From Kribbella pittospori (lineage in GTDB: Bacteria > Actinomycetota > Actinomycetes > Propionibacteriales > Kribbellaceae): a stretch of DNA of 64,000 nt. A program made the translations under genes and the position numbers. Below, one piece after another: positions 7,116 to 16,060 of this stretch; the first letter of the stretch is position 1, and the number at the start of each line of letters is the position of its first letter. The DNA lies in assembly GCF_004331465.1 (NCBI RefSeq), contig NZ_SJKB01000011.1, forward strand, positions 62,001-126,000, written 5' to 3'. The notes below the pieces were generated by a model. The model was not told the origin of the DNA. It saw nothing but the letters and a program-made list of their open reading frames with translations, and ran no database searches.

Positions 7116-8483
7116 CTAGCGACCGATCAAGGGCGCCATCATACGAGCGATCCGGCTGTCCCGGCCGGTCACGCGTTCCTCGGTGTCGGCGAAGGTCATC
7201 GCGCGCAAGCCGGCGTTGATCCCGAGCCAGCGCAGCGGCTCCGGCTCCCACTGCCGCGACCGATGGCCGACCCACGGCAGTCGCACCAGCGCCGTGTCGC
7301 GCCCGAGGATCAGATCCGTCAACGTGCGCCCGGCGAGATTGGTCGTACTGACGCCGTCCCCGACGTACCCGCCGGCCCACGCCAGCCTGGACCCGCGATC
7401 GAATCCGACCGACGCACACCAGTCCCGGGGGATGCCGAGCGGCCCACCCCAAGCATGCGTGAACCCGACGTCGTCCAGCCCGTCGAACAGATCCCGCAAC
7501 GTCGCCTGCAACGCCTTGAACACCCGCGGCACCTCGTCGTACGACGCCTTGGTTCGTGAGCGAAAGTGGTACGGCGCCCCGCGACCACCGAACGCGAGTC
7601 GCCCGTCGGCCGTGCGCTGCCCGTAGATGATCAGATGCCGGTGATCGCTGAACGTCGGCCGGTCCGCCAGCCCGATCCGCTCCCAGGTCGCGTCGTCGAG
7701 CGGCTCGGTTGCAACCATCAACGAGTACACCGGCGCGACCGCGCGCGACTGCCCGTCGAGCCCCGGCGTGAACCCCTCGGTCGCCCGGACCACCACCTCG
7801 GCGCGGACAACGCCGTAAGGCGTGATCGCGCGGCCGGACTGGATCGCGGTCACCGGGGTGTTCTCGTGGATCGTCACGCCGAGGCCCTCGACCACGGCGG
7901 CCAGTCCACGCACCAGCTTGCCCGGATGGATCGCGGCACAGTGCGGCGTGAAGGTTGCCCCGAGCACCTTTGTGGCCCGAGCGTGTGCCGCAACCTCGTC
8001 CGGCTCGAGGAACCGCAGGTCACCAGGCCCCCAGTCGTGCGCCTCGGCCACCTCGGCGCGGGCCCGAGCGAGTTGCGCCTTGGTCCGGGCGAACACGATC
8101 GTGCCGCCCTTGTGGTAATCGCAGTTGATGCCCTCGGCAGCGGTCACCAGCCCGACCTCGTTGACCGTCGCCTGCATTGCCCGGTGCAACTCGATCGCCG
8201 ACTCACGGCTCGCTCCGGGCAGCGCCGCCAGCCGCCGCGACGAGACCGGGAACAACGCGGAACACCAACCCCCGTTGCGACCCGACGCTCCGAACCCAGC
8301 AGTCTGAGCCTCGAGTACGACGATGCGCAGTGACGGATCGGCTTTCGCGAGGTAGTACGCGGTCCACAGGCCGGTGTACCCGGCGCCGACGATCGCCACG
8401 TCGGCGTGCCGGTCACCCGCGAGCGCCGGGCGTGCGGCCGCGGGCTCGGTCGTTTCGGCCCAGAGGATCAGCGCACACCCCAC
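7116..8483 (-). CDS. FAD-dependent amine/D-amino-acid oxidase (DAO family, PuuB-like)
   Basis: 455 residues. FAD Rossmann motif ADVAIVGAGYTGLWTAYYLA (about 27-46), then GFGASGRNGGW, typical of gamma-glutamylputrescine oxidase-type DAO enzymes; the C-terminal GGYVGDGVSTTNLAGRTL is the flavin-binding end. It oxidises a C-N bond and likely acts on a polyamine or its derivative, given the neighbouring importer and aldehyde dehydrogenase. The GTG at 8483 is a best guess: it overlaps the Lrp stop (8468) by 16 bases and has no strong ribosome site. It is a paralogue of 13126-14493, with the same length. Confidence 0.85.
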   Translation of the reverse strand: MGCALILWAETTEPAAARPALAGDRHADVAIVGAGYTGLWTAYYLAKADPSLRIVVLEAQTAGFGASGRNGGWCSALFPVSSRRLAALPGASRESAIELHRAMQATVNEVGLVTAAEGINCDYHKGGTIVFARTKAQLARARAEVAEAHDWGPGDLRFLEPDEVAAHARATKVLGATFTPHCAAIHPGKLVRGLAAVVEGLGVTIHENTPVTAIQSGRAITPYGVVRAEVVVRATEGFTPGLDGQSRAVAPVYSLMVATEPLDDATWERIGLADRPTFSDHRHLIIYGQRTADGRLAFGGRGAPYHFRSRTKASYDEVPRVFKALQATLRDLFDGLDDVGFTHAWGGPLGIPRDWCASVGFDRGSRLAWAGGYVGDGVSTTNLAGRTLTDLILGRDTALVRLPWVGHRSRQWEPEPLRWLGINAGLRAMTFADTEERVTGRDSRIARMMAPLIGR

Positions 8484-8950
8484 GAATACGTCTGTTTGAC
8501 CAGCTTCAGGTAGACGAACGTTTCGGTCGCCTTCACGCCCTCGATCCGCCGGACCCGCTCCGACAGGACCTGCAGCAAGTGCTCGTCGCTCTCGCACAGC
8601 ACCTCGGCCAAGAGGTCGAACGAGCCGGCCGTGATCACGACGTACTCGACCTCGTCCATCTTCGCGAGTTCGTCGGCGATCGGCTCCAGTGAACCCTCGG
8701 CCTTGATCCCGATCATCGCCTGCCGGTCGAAGCCCAGCTCGAGCGGATCGGTGACCGCCACCACCTGCATCACCCCGGCCTCGGTCAGCCGCTGCACCCG
8801 CTGTCGCACCGCGGCCTCGGACAGTCCGACCGCCTTGCCGATCGCGGCGTACGAACGGCGCCCGTCCTTCTGGAGTTGCTCGATGATCGCCTTCGAGGTG
8901 TCGTCCAGCAGCGCCTGGTTCTTGTCGGAGTTCCCCGTTCGCACAGCCAC
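8468..8950 (-). CDS. Lrp/AsnC family transcriptional regulator
   Basis: 160 residues. N-terminal AsnC-type HTH (YAAIGKAVGLSEAAVRQRVQ, about 34-53) and a C-terminal RAM ligand domain (GSFDLLAEVLCESDEHLLQV). GTG at 8950 with AAAGGA 7 bases upstream. It is divergent from the polyamine-type ABC transporter and upstream of the FAD oxidase, so it is the obvious local regulator, presumably responding to an amine or amino acid. Very likely autoregulated through the shared 147-base intergenic region. Confidence 0.9.
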   Translation of the reverse strand: MAVRTGNSDKNQALLDDTSKAIIEQLQKDGRRSYAAIGKAVGLSEAAVRQRVQRLTEAGVMQVVAVTDPLELGFDRQAMIGIKAEGSLEPIADELAKMDEVEYVVITAGSFDLLAEVLCESDEHLLQVLSERVRRIEGVKATETFVYLKLVKQTYSWGVR

Positions 8951-8998
8951 GCGGAGATCCTTTCAGGGTTACCTGGTGTAAGCAAGTCAGCGCAGCGG

Positions 8999-9012
8999 AA
9001 TTCGTTGCAAAT
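8999..9012. promoter_or_regulatory. Possible Lrp site in divergent promoter region
   Basis: The AT-richer segment AATTCGTTGCAAAT is weakly palindromic (ATT/AAT arms) in an otherwise GC-rich intergenic region between the divergent Lrp gene and the transporter. A TTGACA hexamer follows at 9055-9060 but no convincing -10 box was found. Lrp/AsnC sites are degenerate, so this is only a candidate. Confidence 0.25.
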
Positions 9013-9097
9013 CGGGCTATTACCTACGGAATCCCTTGTCTCGATCCATTCTGTTTGACAGTATCGCCCGCGACAGACGCATCCGGGGAGGTGTGCG

Positions 9098-10294
9098 ATG
9101 AGTCTTCGTCGACAATCCGTCGTGGGGCGCCGGACGGTTCTTCGCGGAATGTCGCTGTCCGCCCTGGGCGTGGCCGGAGGCTCGCTGCTGACCGGGTGCG
9201 GCATCCCGGCCGCGAAACAGAGCGCCGGCGAGTGCGTGAGCACCGACCGGTCCCCGGCGCAGAAGGCACTGATCTTCTCGAACTGGCCGAGCTACATGGA
9301 CGAGTCCGACGAAAAGGTGAACGGCAAGACCGTCCTGCCGACGCTCGAGGAGTTCCAGACCCAGAGCGGCATCCAGGTCACCTACATCGCCGACGTGAAC
9401 GACAACGCCGAGTTCTATGCGAAGGTGCGCGACCAACTTGGTAGTTGCCAGCCGTGCGGGCGGGACATCTTCGTGCTGACCGACTGGATGGCGGCGCGGA
9501 TGGTCTCGCTCGGCTGGATCCAGCAGCTCGACCACAAGGCGATGCCGAACGTCGACGCCCATCTGCTCGCGCAACTGAAGTCGCCGAACTGGGATCCGCA
9601 TCGCGACTACAGCGTGCCCTGGCAGAGCGGGCTGACCGGGATCGCCTACAACGCGAAGGTCACCAGCGAGGTCGGCAGTTTCGCGGACCTGCTCAGCCGC
9701 AGCGACCTCAAGGGCCGGATCACCTTGTTGTCCGAAATGCCCGACACGATGGCGTTCATGCTCAAGCTCGAAGGCGCCGACCCGGGCAAGTTCAACGACG
9801 CGGAATGGAGTAGGGCGCTGCAGCACCTCGAGGACGTGGTCGCGTCCGGGCAGGTCCGCCGCTTCACCGGCAACGACTACGTGCAGGACCTCAACGCCGG
9901 CAACATCGCCGCCTGCGAGGCCTGGTCCGGCGACGTCCTGGCGATGCAGGCCGACAACGAGGACATCAAGTTCGTCGTCCCCGAGGAGGGCCTCAACCTC
10001 TGGTCCGACAACATGCTGGTGCCGAACAAGGCCACCCACAAGGCGAACGCCGAAGCCTTGATGAACTACTACTACGACCCCGAGGTCGCGGCCACGCTGG
10101 CGGCCTGGGTGAACTACATCTGCCCGGTCGAGGGCGCCCAGAAGGCGATGGAGGCGATCGATCCCGAGCTGGTCGAGAGTCCGCTGATCTTCCCCGACAA
10201 GGACGTGCTCGCCAAGACCACCTCCTTCATGGCGCTGGACACAGCCAAGGCCAAGCTCTACGAAACCGACTTCAATCTCGCGATCGGCGGCTGA
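9098..10294 (+). CDS. Polyamine-type ABC transporter substrate-binding lipoprotein (PotD-like)
   Basis: 398 residues. The N-terminus has a twin-arginine-like GRRTVLRG (10-17) and a lipobox LLTGC with Cys34, so it is an exported lipoprotein. The mature part has PotD/spermidine-putrescine features: LIFSNWPSYMD, DIFVLTDWMAARM, PWQSGLTGIAYN and a C-terminal NYYYDPEVAA. GGGAGG stands 7 bases before the ATG. First gene of a compact five-gene operon (binding protein, ATPase, two permeases, FAD oxidase). Substrate is inferred to be a polyamine or related amine. Confidence 0.9.
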   Translation: MSLRRQSVVGRRTVLRGMSLSALGVAGGSLLTGCGIPAAKQSAGECVSTDRSPAQKALIFSNWPSYMDESDEKVNGKTVLPTLEEFQTQSGIQVTYIADVNDNAEFYAKVRDQLGSCQPCGRDIFVLTDWMAARMVSLGWIQQLDHKAMPNVDAHLLAQLKSPNWDPHRDYSVPWQSGLTGIAYNAKVTSEVGSFADLLSRSDLKGRITLLSEMPDTMAFMLKLEGADPGKFNDAEWSRALQHLEDVVASGQVRRFTGNDYVQDLNAGNIAACEAWSGDVLAMQADNEDIKFVVPEEGLNLWSDNMLVPNKATHKANAEALMNYYYDPEVAATLAAWVNYICPVEGAQKAMEAIDPELVESPLIFPDKDVLAKTTSFMALDTAKAKLYETDFNLAIGG

Positions 10295-10296
10295 CC

Positions 10297-11430
10297 ATGA
10301 CCAGCGATCTCGTCCTCACCGGCATCAGCAAGCGCTTCGGCGCCCAGAACGCGGTCCAGCAGATCGATCTGACCGTGCCGGCCGGCGCCTTCTTCGCGTT
10401 GCTCGGCCCGTCCGGCTGCGGCAAGACCACGACCCTGCGGATGATCGCCGGGCTGGAGGAGCCGAGTACCGGCACCATCCGGCTGGGTGAGCAGGAGATC
10501 ACCGGACTGCGCCCGTACAAGCGGCCGGTCAACACGGTGTTCCAGAACTACGCGCTGTTTCCGCATCTCGACATCTTCGAGAACGTCGCGTTCGGGCTGC
10601 GCCGCCGCGGCATCAAGGACTTCAAGCCGAAGGTGACGGAGATGCTCGACCTGGTCGAGCTCGGTGCCTTCGGCAAGCGTCGGCCCTCGCAGCTGTCCGG
10701 TGGCCAGCAGCAACGAGTTGCGTTGGCCCGCGCGCTGATCAACCAGCCGCAGGTCCTGCTGCTGGACGAACCGCTCGGCGCGCTCGACCTGAAGCTGCGT
10801 CGGCAGATGCAGATCGAGCTGAAGCGGATCCAGACCGAGGTCGGCATCACGTTCGTCCACGTCACCCATGACCAGGAAGAGGCCATGACGATGGCCGACA
10901 CCATCGCGGTGATGAACGGCGGAGCGATCGAGCAACTGGGTACGCCGGCCGAGTTGTACGACCTGCCCGCGACCACGTTCGTGGCGAACTTCCTCGGCCA
11001 GTCGAACTTGCTCCGGGCAACGATCATCGGCCGGGCCGAGCAGAACCTGATCGTCGACGTACAAGGTCGCAAGGTGACTGTGCCGTTGCCTCGCTGCCGG
11101 GTCACCGAGGGCGACGTCTGGATGGGGATCAGACCGGAGAAGGTGTTCCTGTCCCGGGCCGGCACCGAGCAGAGCAACGGCGTCAACCAGCTTCGGGGTG
11201 CGGTCGTCACCGATGTCAGCTACGTCGGCGTGAGTACGCAGTACCTGGTCAAGCTGCCGTGGGACCAGGAGCTGACGGTGTTCGAGCAGAACACCGGAGC
11301 CCGGGGCACGCTCGCCGTCGGGGACCAGGTCGATCTGCACTGGCAGCCCGCGCACACGTTCGTCCTCGATGCCCAGCAGGACGCACTCGCCGGGGTCGAG
11401 GACATCGACGACAGCGGTGGTGCCGGATGA
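10297..11430 (+). CDS. Polyamine-type ABC transporter ATP-binding protein (PotA-like)
   Basis: 377 residues. Walker A GPSGCGKTT (about 39-47), Q-loop FQNYALFPH, signature LSGGQQQRVALARAL, Walker B LLLDEPLGALD and H-loop VTHDQ are all intact. The C-terminal TOBE region (PEKVFLS...GVSTQYLV) is typical of PotA. Begins 2 bases after the binding-protein stop and overlaps the permease start by 4 bases. Confidence 0.93.
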   Translation: MTSDLVLTGISKRFGAQNAVQQIDLTVPAGAFFALLGPSGCGKTTTLRMIAGLEEPSTGTIRLGEQEITGLRPYKRPVNTVFQNYALFPHLDIFENVAFGLRRRGIKDFKPKVTEMLDLVELGAFGKRRPSQLSGGQQQRVALARALINQPQVLLLDEPLGALDLKLRRQMQIELKRIQTEVGITFVHVTHDQEEAMTMADTIAVMNGGAIEQLGTPAELYDLPATTFVANFLGQSNLLRATIIGRAEQNLIVDVQGRKVTVPLPRCRVTEGDVWMGIRPEKVFLSRAGTEQSNGVNQLRGAVVTDVSYVGVSTQYLVKLPWDQELTVFEQNTGARGTLAVGDQVDLHWQPAHTFVLDAQQDALAGVEDIDDSGGAG

Positions 11431-12332
11431 GTGCGGTCGGCCAGCTGGGTGCGACCACCGCGACAGCGGCGCCTCCTCCCGAGCCGAAATCCGGCCGGCG
11501 GCTGACGGCGTACCTGCTGCTGCTCCCGGGTGGGCTGTTCCTGCTGCTGTTCTTCGTCGTACCGCTGGTGACGCTGCTCGCGGCCAGCCTGTACGACCCG
11601 AACGGGTCGATCGAGAACGGCTTCTCGATGACCTGGCACTGGCAGAACTTCATCGACACGATGGCGGACTACGCACGGCCGTTCGGGCGGTCGCTGTGGT
11701 ACGCGCTGCTCACCACCGCGTTCTGCCTGCTGCTCGGCTACCCGCTCGCCTACGCGATCGCGATCAAATCCGGCCGGTGGAAGAACCTGATGCTGGCGCT
11801 GGTGATCGCGCCGTTCTTCACCAGCTTCCTGATCCGGACGCTGTCCTGGAAGCTGCTGCTGAGTGACAACGGGTTTGTGGTCGACGCGCTGAAGTGGCTG
11901 CACATCCTCGGGCCGGACGGGCGGCTGCTGGCCACGACGTCCGCGGTCGTCACCGGGCTGACGTACAACTTCCTGCCGTTCATGGTGCTGCCGCTGTACG
12001 CCAGTCTGGAGCGGATCGACAAGCGGCTGCTCGAAGCGGGTGGGGACCTGTTCGCGGGGCCTTTCACGACGTTCCGGAAGATCACGCTGCCGCTGTCGAT
12101 GCCGGGCGTGATCGCGGGCACGCTGCTGACCTTCATCCCGGCGGCCGGCGACTACATCAACGCGCAGCTGCTCGGTACGCCGAAGCAGCGGATGATCGGC
12201 AACGACATCCAGCGGCTGTTCGCGGCCGGTGCGTACCCGACGGCAGCGGCGTTGTCGGTGACGCTTATGGCGGCGATCGTCGTACTGGTCCTGATCTACA
12301 TCCGCCGCGCGGGAACGGAGGACCTGGTATGA
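11427..12332 (+). CDS. Polyamine-type ABC transporter permease 1 (PotB-like)
   Basis: 301 residues with about six membrane helices; the first is LTAYLLLLPGGLFLLLFFVV. The cytoplasmic EAA loop reads EAGGDLFAGPFTTFRKITLP (about 216-235), the coupling site for the ATPase. The ATG at 11427 overlaps the ATPase stop (ATGA) and the stop overlaps permease 2 (ATGA), so subunits are made in fixed ratio. Confidence 0.92.
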   Translation: MSAVGQLGATTATAAPPPEPKSGRRLTAYLLLLPGGLFLLLFFVVPLVTLLAASLYDPNGSIENGFSMTWHWQNFIDTMADYARPFGRSLWYALLTTAFCLLLGYPLAYAIAIKSGRWKNLMLALVIAPFFTSFLIRTLSWKLLLSDNGFVVDALKWLHILGPDGRLLATTSAVVTGLTYNFLPFMVLPLYASLERIDKRLLEAGGDLFAGPFTTFRKITLPLSMPGVIAGTLLTFIPAAGDYINAQLLGTPKQRMIGNDIQRLFAAGAYPTAAALSVTLMAAIVVLVLIYIRRAGTEDLV

Positions 12333-13129
12333 CCAGGGCCGGGCGGTGGTTCGGGCGGAACCTCGTCATGATGGTCGCGGTCGTCGTGCTGCTGTACCTG
12401 TTCGCGCCGATCGTCGTCGTGATGCTGATGTCGTTCAACGCCCCGAAGAGCAAGCTGTCCTACACGTTCGACGGTTTCACCTGGGACAACTGGCAGCATC
12501 CGTGCCGGCCGTTCGGGCTGTGCGATGCGGTCAGCACCAGCCTGCGGATCGGCCTGCTCGCGACCGTGATCGCGACCGCGCTCGGCACGCTGATGGCGTT
12601 CGCGATGGTGCGGCACCAGTTCCGCGGCCGGTCGGCGACCAACCTGTTCATCTTCCTGCCGATGGCCTCGCCGGAGATCGTGCTCGGCTCCTCACTGCTG
12701 GCGCTGTTCGTGTCCGGCGGGTTCGGCGGGCAGCTCGGGTTCTGGACGATCCTGATCGCGCACGTGATGTTCTGCATGTCCTTCGTGGTGGTGACCGTGA
12801 AGGCCCGGCTGGCCGGGATGGACACCCGGATCGAACAGGCGGCGATGGACCTGTACGCGAACGAGTGGCAGACGTGGTGGCGAATCACGTTCCCGCTGGT
12901 CTTCCCCGGCATCCTGGCCGCCGCGCTGCTGAGCTTCTCGCTGTCGTTCGACGACTTCATCATCACCAACCTGAACGCCGGGACCACCGTGACGTTCCCG
13001 ATGTACGTCTGGGGCTCGGCCCAGCGCGAGATCCCGCCACAGATCAACGTCGTCGGTACGGCGATGTTCCTGCTGGCCCTCCTGCTCGTCGTGGGTGGCG
13101 AGCTCACCCGCCGCCGACGGGCGCGATGA
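12329..13129 (+). CDS. Polyamine-type ABC transporter permease 2 (PotC-like)
   Basis: 266 residues, about six membrane helices. The EAA loop is QAAMDLYANEWQTWWRITFP (about 171-190). It starts at the overlapping ATGA at 12329 and ends overlapping the FAD oxidase start at 13126. Completes a PotABCD-like importer. Confidence 0.92.
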   Translation: MTRAGRWFGRNLVMMVAVVVLLYLFAPIVVVMLMSFNAPKSKLSYTFDGFTWDNWQHPCRPFGLCDAVSTSLRIGLLATVIATALGTLMAFAMVRHQFRGRSATNLFIFLPMASPEIVLGSSLLALFVSGGFGGQLGFWTILIAHVMFCMSFVVVTVKARLAGMDTRIEQAAMDLYANEWQTWWRITFPLVFPGILAAALLSFSLSFDDFIITNLNAGTTVTFPMYVWGSAQREIPPQINVVGTAMFLLALLLVVGGELTRRRRAR

Positions 13130-14493
13130 AACTTGCGGCGCTGGCGGATGCAGAACCGCGAGTGTTCTGGCTCGACGACAAGGCCGCGCCGGAACATTCG
13201 CCCTCGCTCCTCGGGCCGACCGAGGCCGACCTGGCCGTAGTCGGTGGTGGTTACACCGGCCTGTGGACGGCGTTGCGGGCGAAGGAACGGTACCCGGAGC
13301 TGGACGTCGTACTGCTGGAATCGGAGACCTGTGGATCCGCGGCGAGCGGACGGAACGGCGGGTTCTGCGATGCCAGCCTCACTCATGGCTTTGCCAACGG
13401 TCTTGCTCGCTGGCCCGAGGAGATCGAGCAGCTCGAGCAGCTCGGCGCGGACAATCTCGCCGCCATCGGTGACACGATCGCCCGCTACGGAATCGATTGC
13501 GACTGGCAACGGAGTGGCGGACTCACCGTTGCCACCGAACCGCATCACCTCGACGAACTTGCCGAGGAGGTGGATCAACGTGACGGCGTCACCCTGCTGG
13601 ACGAGGACGCAGCGCGTGCGGAGGTCAACTCACCGACGTACCTCGGTGCCCTCTCCGACCCCAGTCGCATGGCCCTGGTCGAGCCGGCCCGGCTGGCTTG
13701 GGGTCTACGTCATGCCTGTCTGCTGCACGGCGTACGCATCCATGAAATGTCGCAGGTGAACAGGATGCGCGGCAAGACGTTGTCGACAGCAACCGGTTCG
13801 GTCCGGGCGGACCGGATCGCCCTCGCCACGAACGCCTTCCCGTCCCTGCTCCGGCGCCTCCGCCGCTACACGGTCCCGGTCTATGACCTGGTCCTCGTCA
13901 CGGAGCCGTTGTCCGCCGAACAACTCGACTCCATCGGCTGGCGCCACCGCCAAGGTGTCGGCGACGCGTCGAACCTCTTCCACTACTACCGCCTGACCCG
14001 GGATGACCGCATCCTGTGGGGCGGCTACCTCCCGCTCTACTACTACGGCAGCCGGATCGATCCGCGGCACGAACTGCGCCACAGCATCCACGAGATGCTC
14101 GCCCGCCACTTCTTCACGACGTTTCCCCAACTGGAGGGCCTGCACTTCACCCACCGCTGGGGCGGCGTGATCGACACCAGCACCCGCTTCTGCGCCTTCT
14201 TCGGTACGGCGCACGCCGGCCACGTCGGCTACGCCCTCGGCTACACCGGCCTAGGCGTAGGAGCCACCCGCTTCGGCGCCGACGTCATGCTCGACCTCCT
14301 GTACGCCGAAGACACCGACCGCACCCGCCTCCGCATGGTCCAAGAACGCCCCGTGCCCTTCCCACCCGAACCCATCCGCTCCGCCGCCATCCACCTGACC
14401 CGCTGGTCCATGTCCCGAGCCGACACCCACCAAGGCCACCGAAACCTCTGGCTCCGAACCCTCGACAAACTAGGCCTGGGCTTCGACTTCTGA
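13126..14493 (+). CDS. FAD-dependent amine oxidase (DAO family, PuuB-like), paralogue
   Basis: 455 residues, same length and layout as 7116-8483. Rossmann motif ADLAVVGGGYTGLWTAL (about 34-50), then GSAASGRNGGF, and the C-terminal flavin segment GYALGYTGLGVGATRFGADV. Four-base overlap with permease 2 ties it to import: the enzyme probably oxidises what the transporter brings in. The last 250 bases have an unusually C-rich coding strand. Exact substrate (polyamine, gamma-glutamyl-amine or amino acid) cannot be set from sequence. Confidence 0.87.
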   Translation: MKLAALADAEPRVFWLDDKAAPEHSPSLLGPTEADLAVVGGGYTGLWTALRAKERYPELDVVLLESETCGSAASGRNGGFCDASLTHGFANGLARWPEEIEQLEQLGADNLAAIGDTIARYGIDCDWQRSGGLTVATEPHHLDELAEEVDQRDGVTLLDEDAARAEVNSPTYLGALSDPSRMALVEPARLAWGLRHACLLHGVRIHEMSQVNRMRGKTLSTATGSVRADRIALATNAFPSLLRRLRRYTVPVYDLVLVTEPLSAEQLDSIGWRHRQGVGDASNLFHYYRLTRDDRILWGGYLPLYYYGSRIDPRHELRHSIHEMLARHFFTTFPQLEGLHFTHRWGGVIDTSTRFCAFFGTAHAGHVGYALGYTGLGVGATRFGADVMLDLLYAEDTDRTRLRMVQERPVPFPPEPIRSAAIHLTRWSMSRADTHQGHRNLWLRTLDKLGLGFDF

Positions 14494-14500
14494 AGACCTT

Positions 14501-14646
14501 CCCCAGCGTGCTACGCACGCGCTCCTCCGTCGCAGCCACTACCCGCGCTCCCGCCCACCCGACCTTCCCTGACGGGCTACCGCCCACACCTGCGGCTATC
14601 GCCGCCATCCCTGCGCGCTGCCGCGCGCGTCCGCCTGCTCGCGCCG
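14501..14646 (-). repeat. Inverted repeat copy A beside the toxin-antitoxin module
   Basis: Read on the minus strand, this segment matches the plus-strand segment 15929-16039. Shared blocks are acgcgcgcggcagcgcgcag, gtgtgggcggt, and cgggtgggYgggagcgcg, ending in a tag...tgggg block. Copy A has an extra 21-base block after the first shared segment and a further small insertion. No coding function seen. The two copies bracket the PIN/HTH genes in opposite orientation. Confidence 0.75.
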
Positions 14647-14687
14647 CATGCCAGCGGCCCACCACAGTCGACCGCCGATCGGGGAAA

Positions 14688-15254
14688 TCAGCGAACCTCG
14701 TAGATCAACTCGACGGCCTCATGCATGCCGTAGCGATCACGCAGGACTTCGAGAAACGCGTCCACTGACATCGGTGGGTTGTTCAAGCGATGAGTCAGCT
14801 CGAGGACTGCCTGCAGAGCCAGTCGGGCGCAACCGAGACTGTATTCGCGGCGAACTCGGCAGGCCCAACGATGTCGATCCCAGGCGGGATCTTGGACAGA
14901 GGGAAGTCCTTCGCGTTGCCCGTCACAATGGCCCCAGCGTGACCAGCCACCGCGGCCGCGAGCACGTGCTCATCGTCCAGGTCCGGCAGCCCGAAGGTGC
15001 CCTCGTAGGGCTGCCAGTTTCTCCACCTCGGCGTCATCGAAGTGGGTTCGCATCCGTTCGATCAGTCGCGCCGTCCGCGCCTCTGCATCAGCAGCGCCCT
15101 GCTTCTTCAGCTTGGCGAGTTCGTGTTCGTGGAGCTCGGCGAGAATCTCGCTGCTCCAGAGCGGTCGGTAGAGATTCTGGACGGCCAGATTGAGCAGGAA
15201 GTCCCGCTGCTTGCTTGGCCAGAGGACGCAGGTGTCGAGGAGTGCCGCGAACAC
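14688..15254 (-). pseudogene. PIN-domain toxin (PIN_3-like), frame broken twice
   Basis: PIN-family ribonuclease toxin. The N-terminus (LLDTCVLWPS, WSSEILAELHEHELAKL) reads in one frame from the GTG at 15254. Near 15018-15020 one extra A shifts the match into the next frame (WQPYEGTFGLPDLDDEHVL, then GAIVTGNAKDFP). Near 14840 the match returns to the first frame (ARLALQAVLELTHRLNNPP) and ends at 14688. Total length is exactly 189 codons, so the two indels compensate. The first frame meets a stop at 14970, so only about 94 residues would be made, without the central acidic residues. Lies 12 bases after the antitoxin. Confidence 0.75.
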
Positions 15255-15266
15255 TGGTCGATACCG

Positions 15267-15800
15267 TCAGATGCCCTGGTCCCGGCGCCGCTGCTCGGCG
15301 CGCTGCTTTCGGATCTTCTTCAGTTGCTCCTGCACCACGGCCGGGTCCTCTTCTTCATCGACATCCACAGAGGTATCTGCAATCGCTTGGTACTGCCGCT
15401 GCCGCCGTGCGTCTCGGTACGCGAGCAGGTCGCTCAGTAGAACCTTCCGGCGATTGCCGATGCGCTCCGAACGAACGACATTGTCGTCCAGGAGCCGGAC
15501 GACGGTTGGCCTGCTCACGCCGAGCAGATCTGCGGCCTGTTGCGTCGTGAGCTTCTGGCTTGTAGGGGACAGCGTGACCGCTTTGCCGGCCATCAGAGCA
15601 GCAACCGCCTGCACGAGGACTCTGTGGATCGCTTCGGGTACCTCAATCTGCTCGTGCTCTTCGGCGCCGATGAGAAAGTAGCGGCGCTCAGGGAGCTCAC
15701 CACGCTTGCTGTGATGTGCTTCGAGAAAGCTCGCGATGGTAGCCAATTGCTCCTGCTGCTCCGGCAGGTAAGTCTGCGACTCGAGAAGGTCGGCAGTCAT
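15267..15800 (-). CDS. Antitoxin-like protein with excisionase-type HTH
   Basis: 177 residues. A central helix-turn-helix (LTTQQAADLLGVSRPTVVRL, about residues 84-103) is followed by RIGNRRKVLLSDLLAYRDAR, the DNA-binding pattern of excisionase/MerR-like antitoxins; the tail is acidic then strongly basic. ATG 15800 is chosen because GGAGG stands 5 bases upstream. It precedes the PIN toxin as expected for antitoxin-first order. The gene is intact while the toxin frame is not, so it may now be an orphan regulator. Confidence 0.8.
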   Translation of the reverse strand: MTADLLESQTYLPEQQEQLATIASFLEAHHSKRGELPERRYFLIGAEEHEQIEVPEAIHRVLVQAVAALMAGKAVTLSPTSQKLTTQQAADLLGVSRPTVVRLLDDNVVRSERIGNRRKVLLSDLLAYRDARRQRQYQAIADTSVDVDEEEDPAVVQEQLKKIRKQRAEQRRRDQGI

Positions 15801-15928
15801 GGCATCCTCCATAGACGAAACAAGCGAAATGCATTTCGCAACGTTCGAATAATGGCATGGCTGGATGACCTTCGTCAAGAAACATCACGCCGTCCTACCG
15901 GATCACGAGCTGCCGTTCGCTTGAAACG

Positions 15929-16039
15929 CGGCGCGAGGATGCGGGCACGCGCGCGGCAGCGCGCAGGTGTGGGCGGTCGCCCACCAGGGAACGTCGGGTG
16001 GGTGGGAGCGCGCGGAGCGGCTGCGTAGCTCGCGTGGGG
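15929..16039 (+). repeat. Inverted repeat copy B beside the toxin-antitoxin module
   Basis: Plus-strand partner of 14501-14646. It lacks the 21-base block present in copy A. The 1.28 kb between the copies holds only the PIN/HTH pair and spacer. No transposase is present, so this may be a dispersed repeat family or a footprint of insertion rather than an active element. Confidence 0.75.
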
Positions 16040-16060
16040 CTTTACCCTCAGCCGTCCGGA

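Noticed and set aside
9055..9060. TTGACA as a strong sigma-70-type promoter for the polyamine importer
   Set aside because: No acceptable -10 hexamer is found at the proper distance, so I only mention it as part of the regulatory region.
14494..16060. An insertion sequence between copies of the inverted repeat
   Set aside because: No transposase or recombinase reading frame lies between or beside the repeats, and no target-site duplication could be defined by eye.
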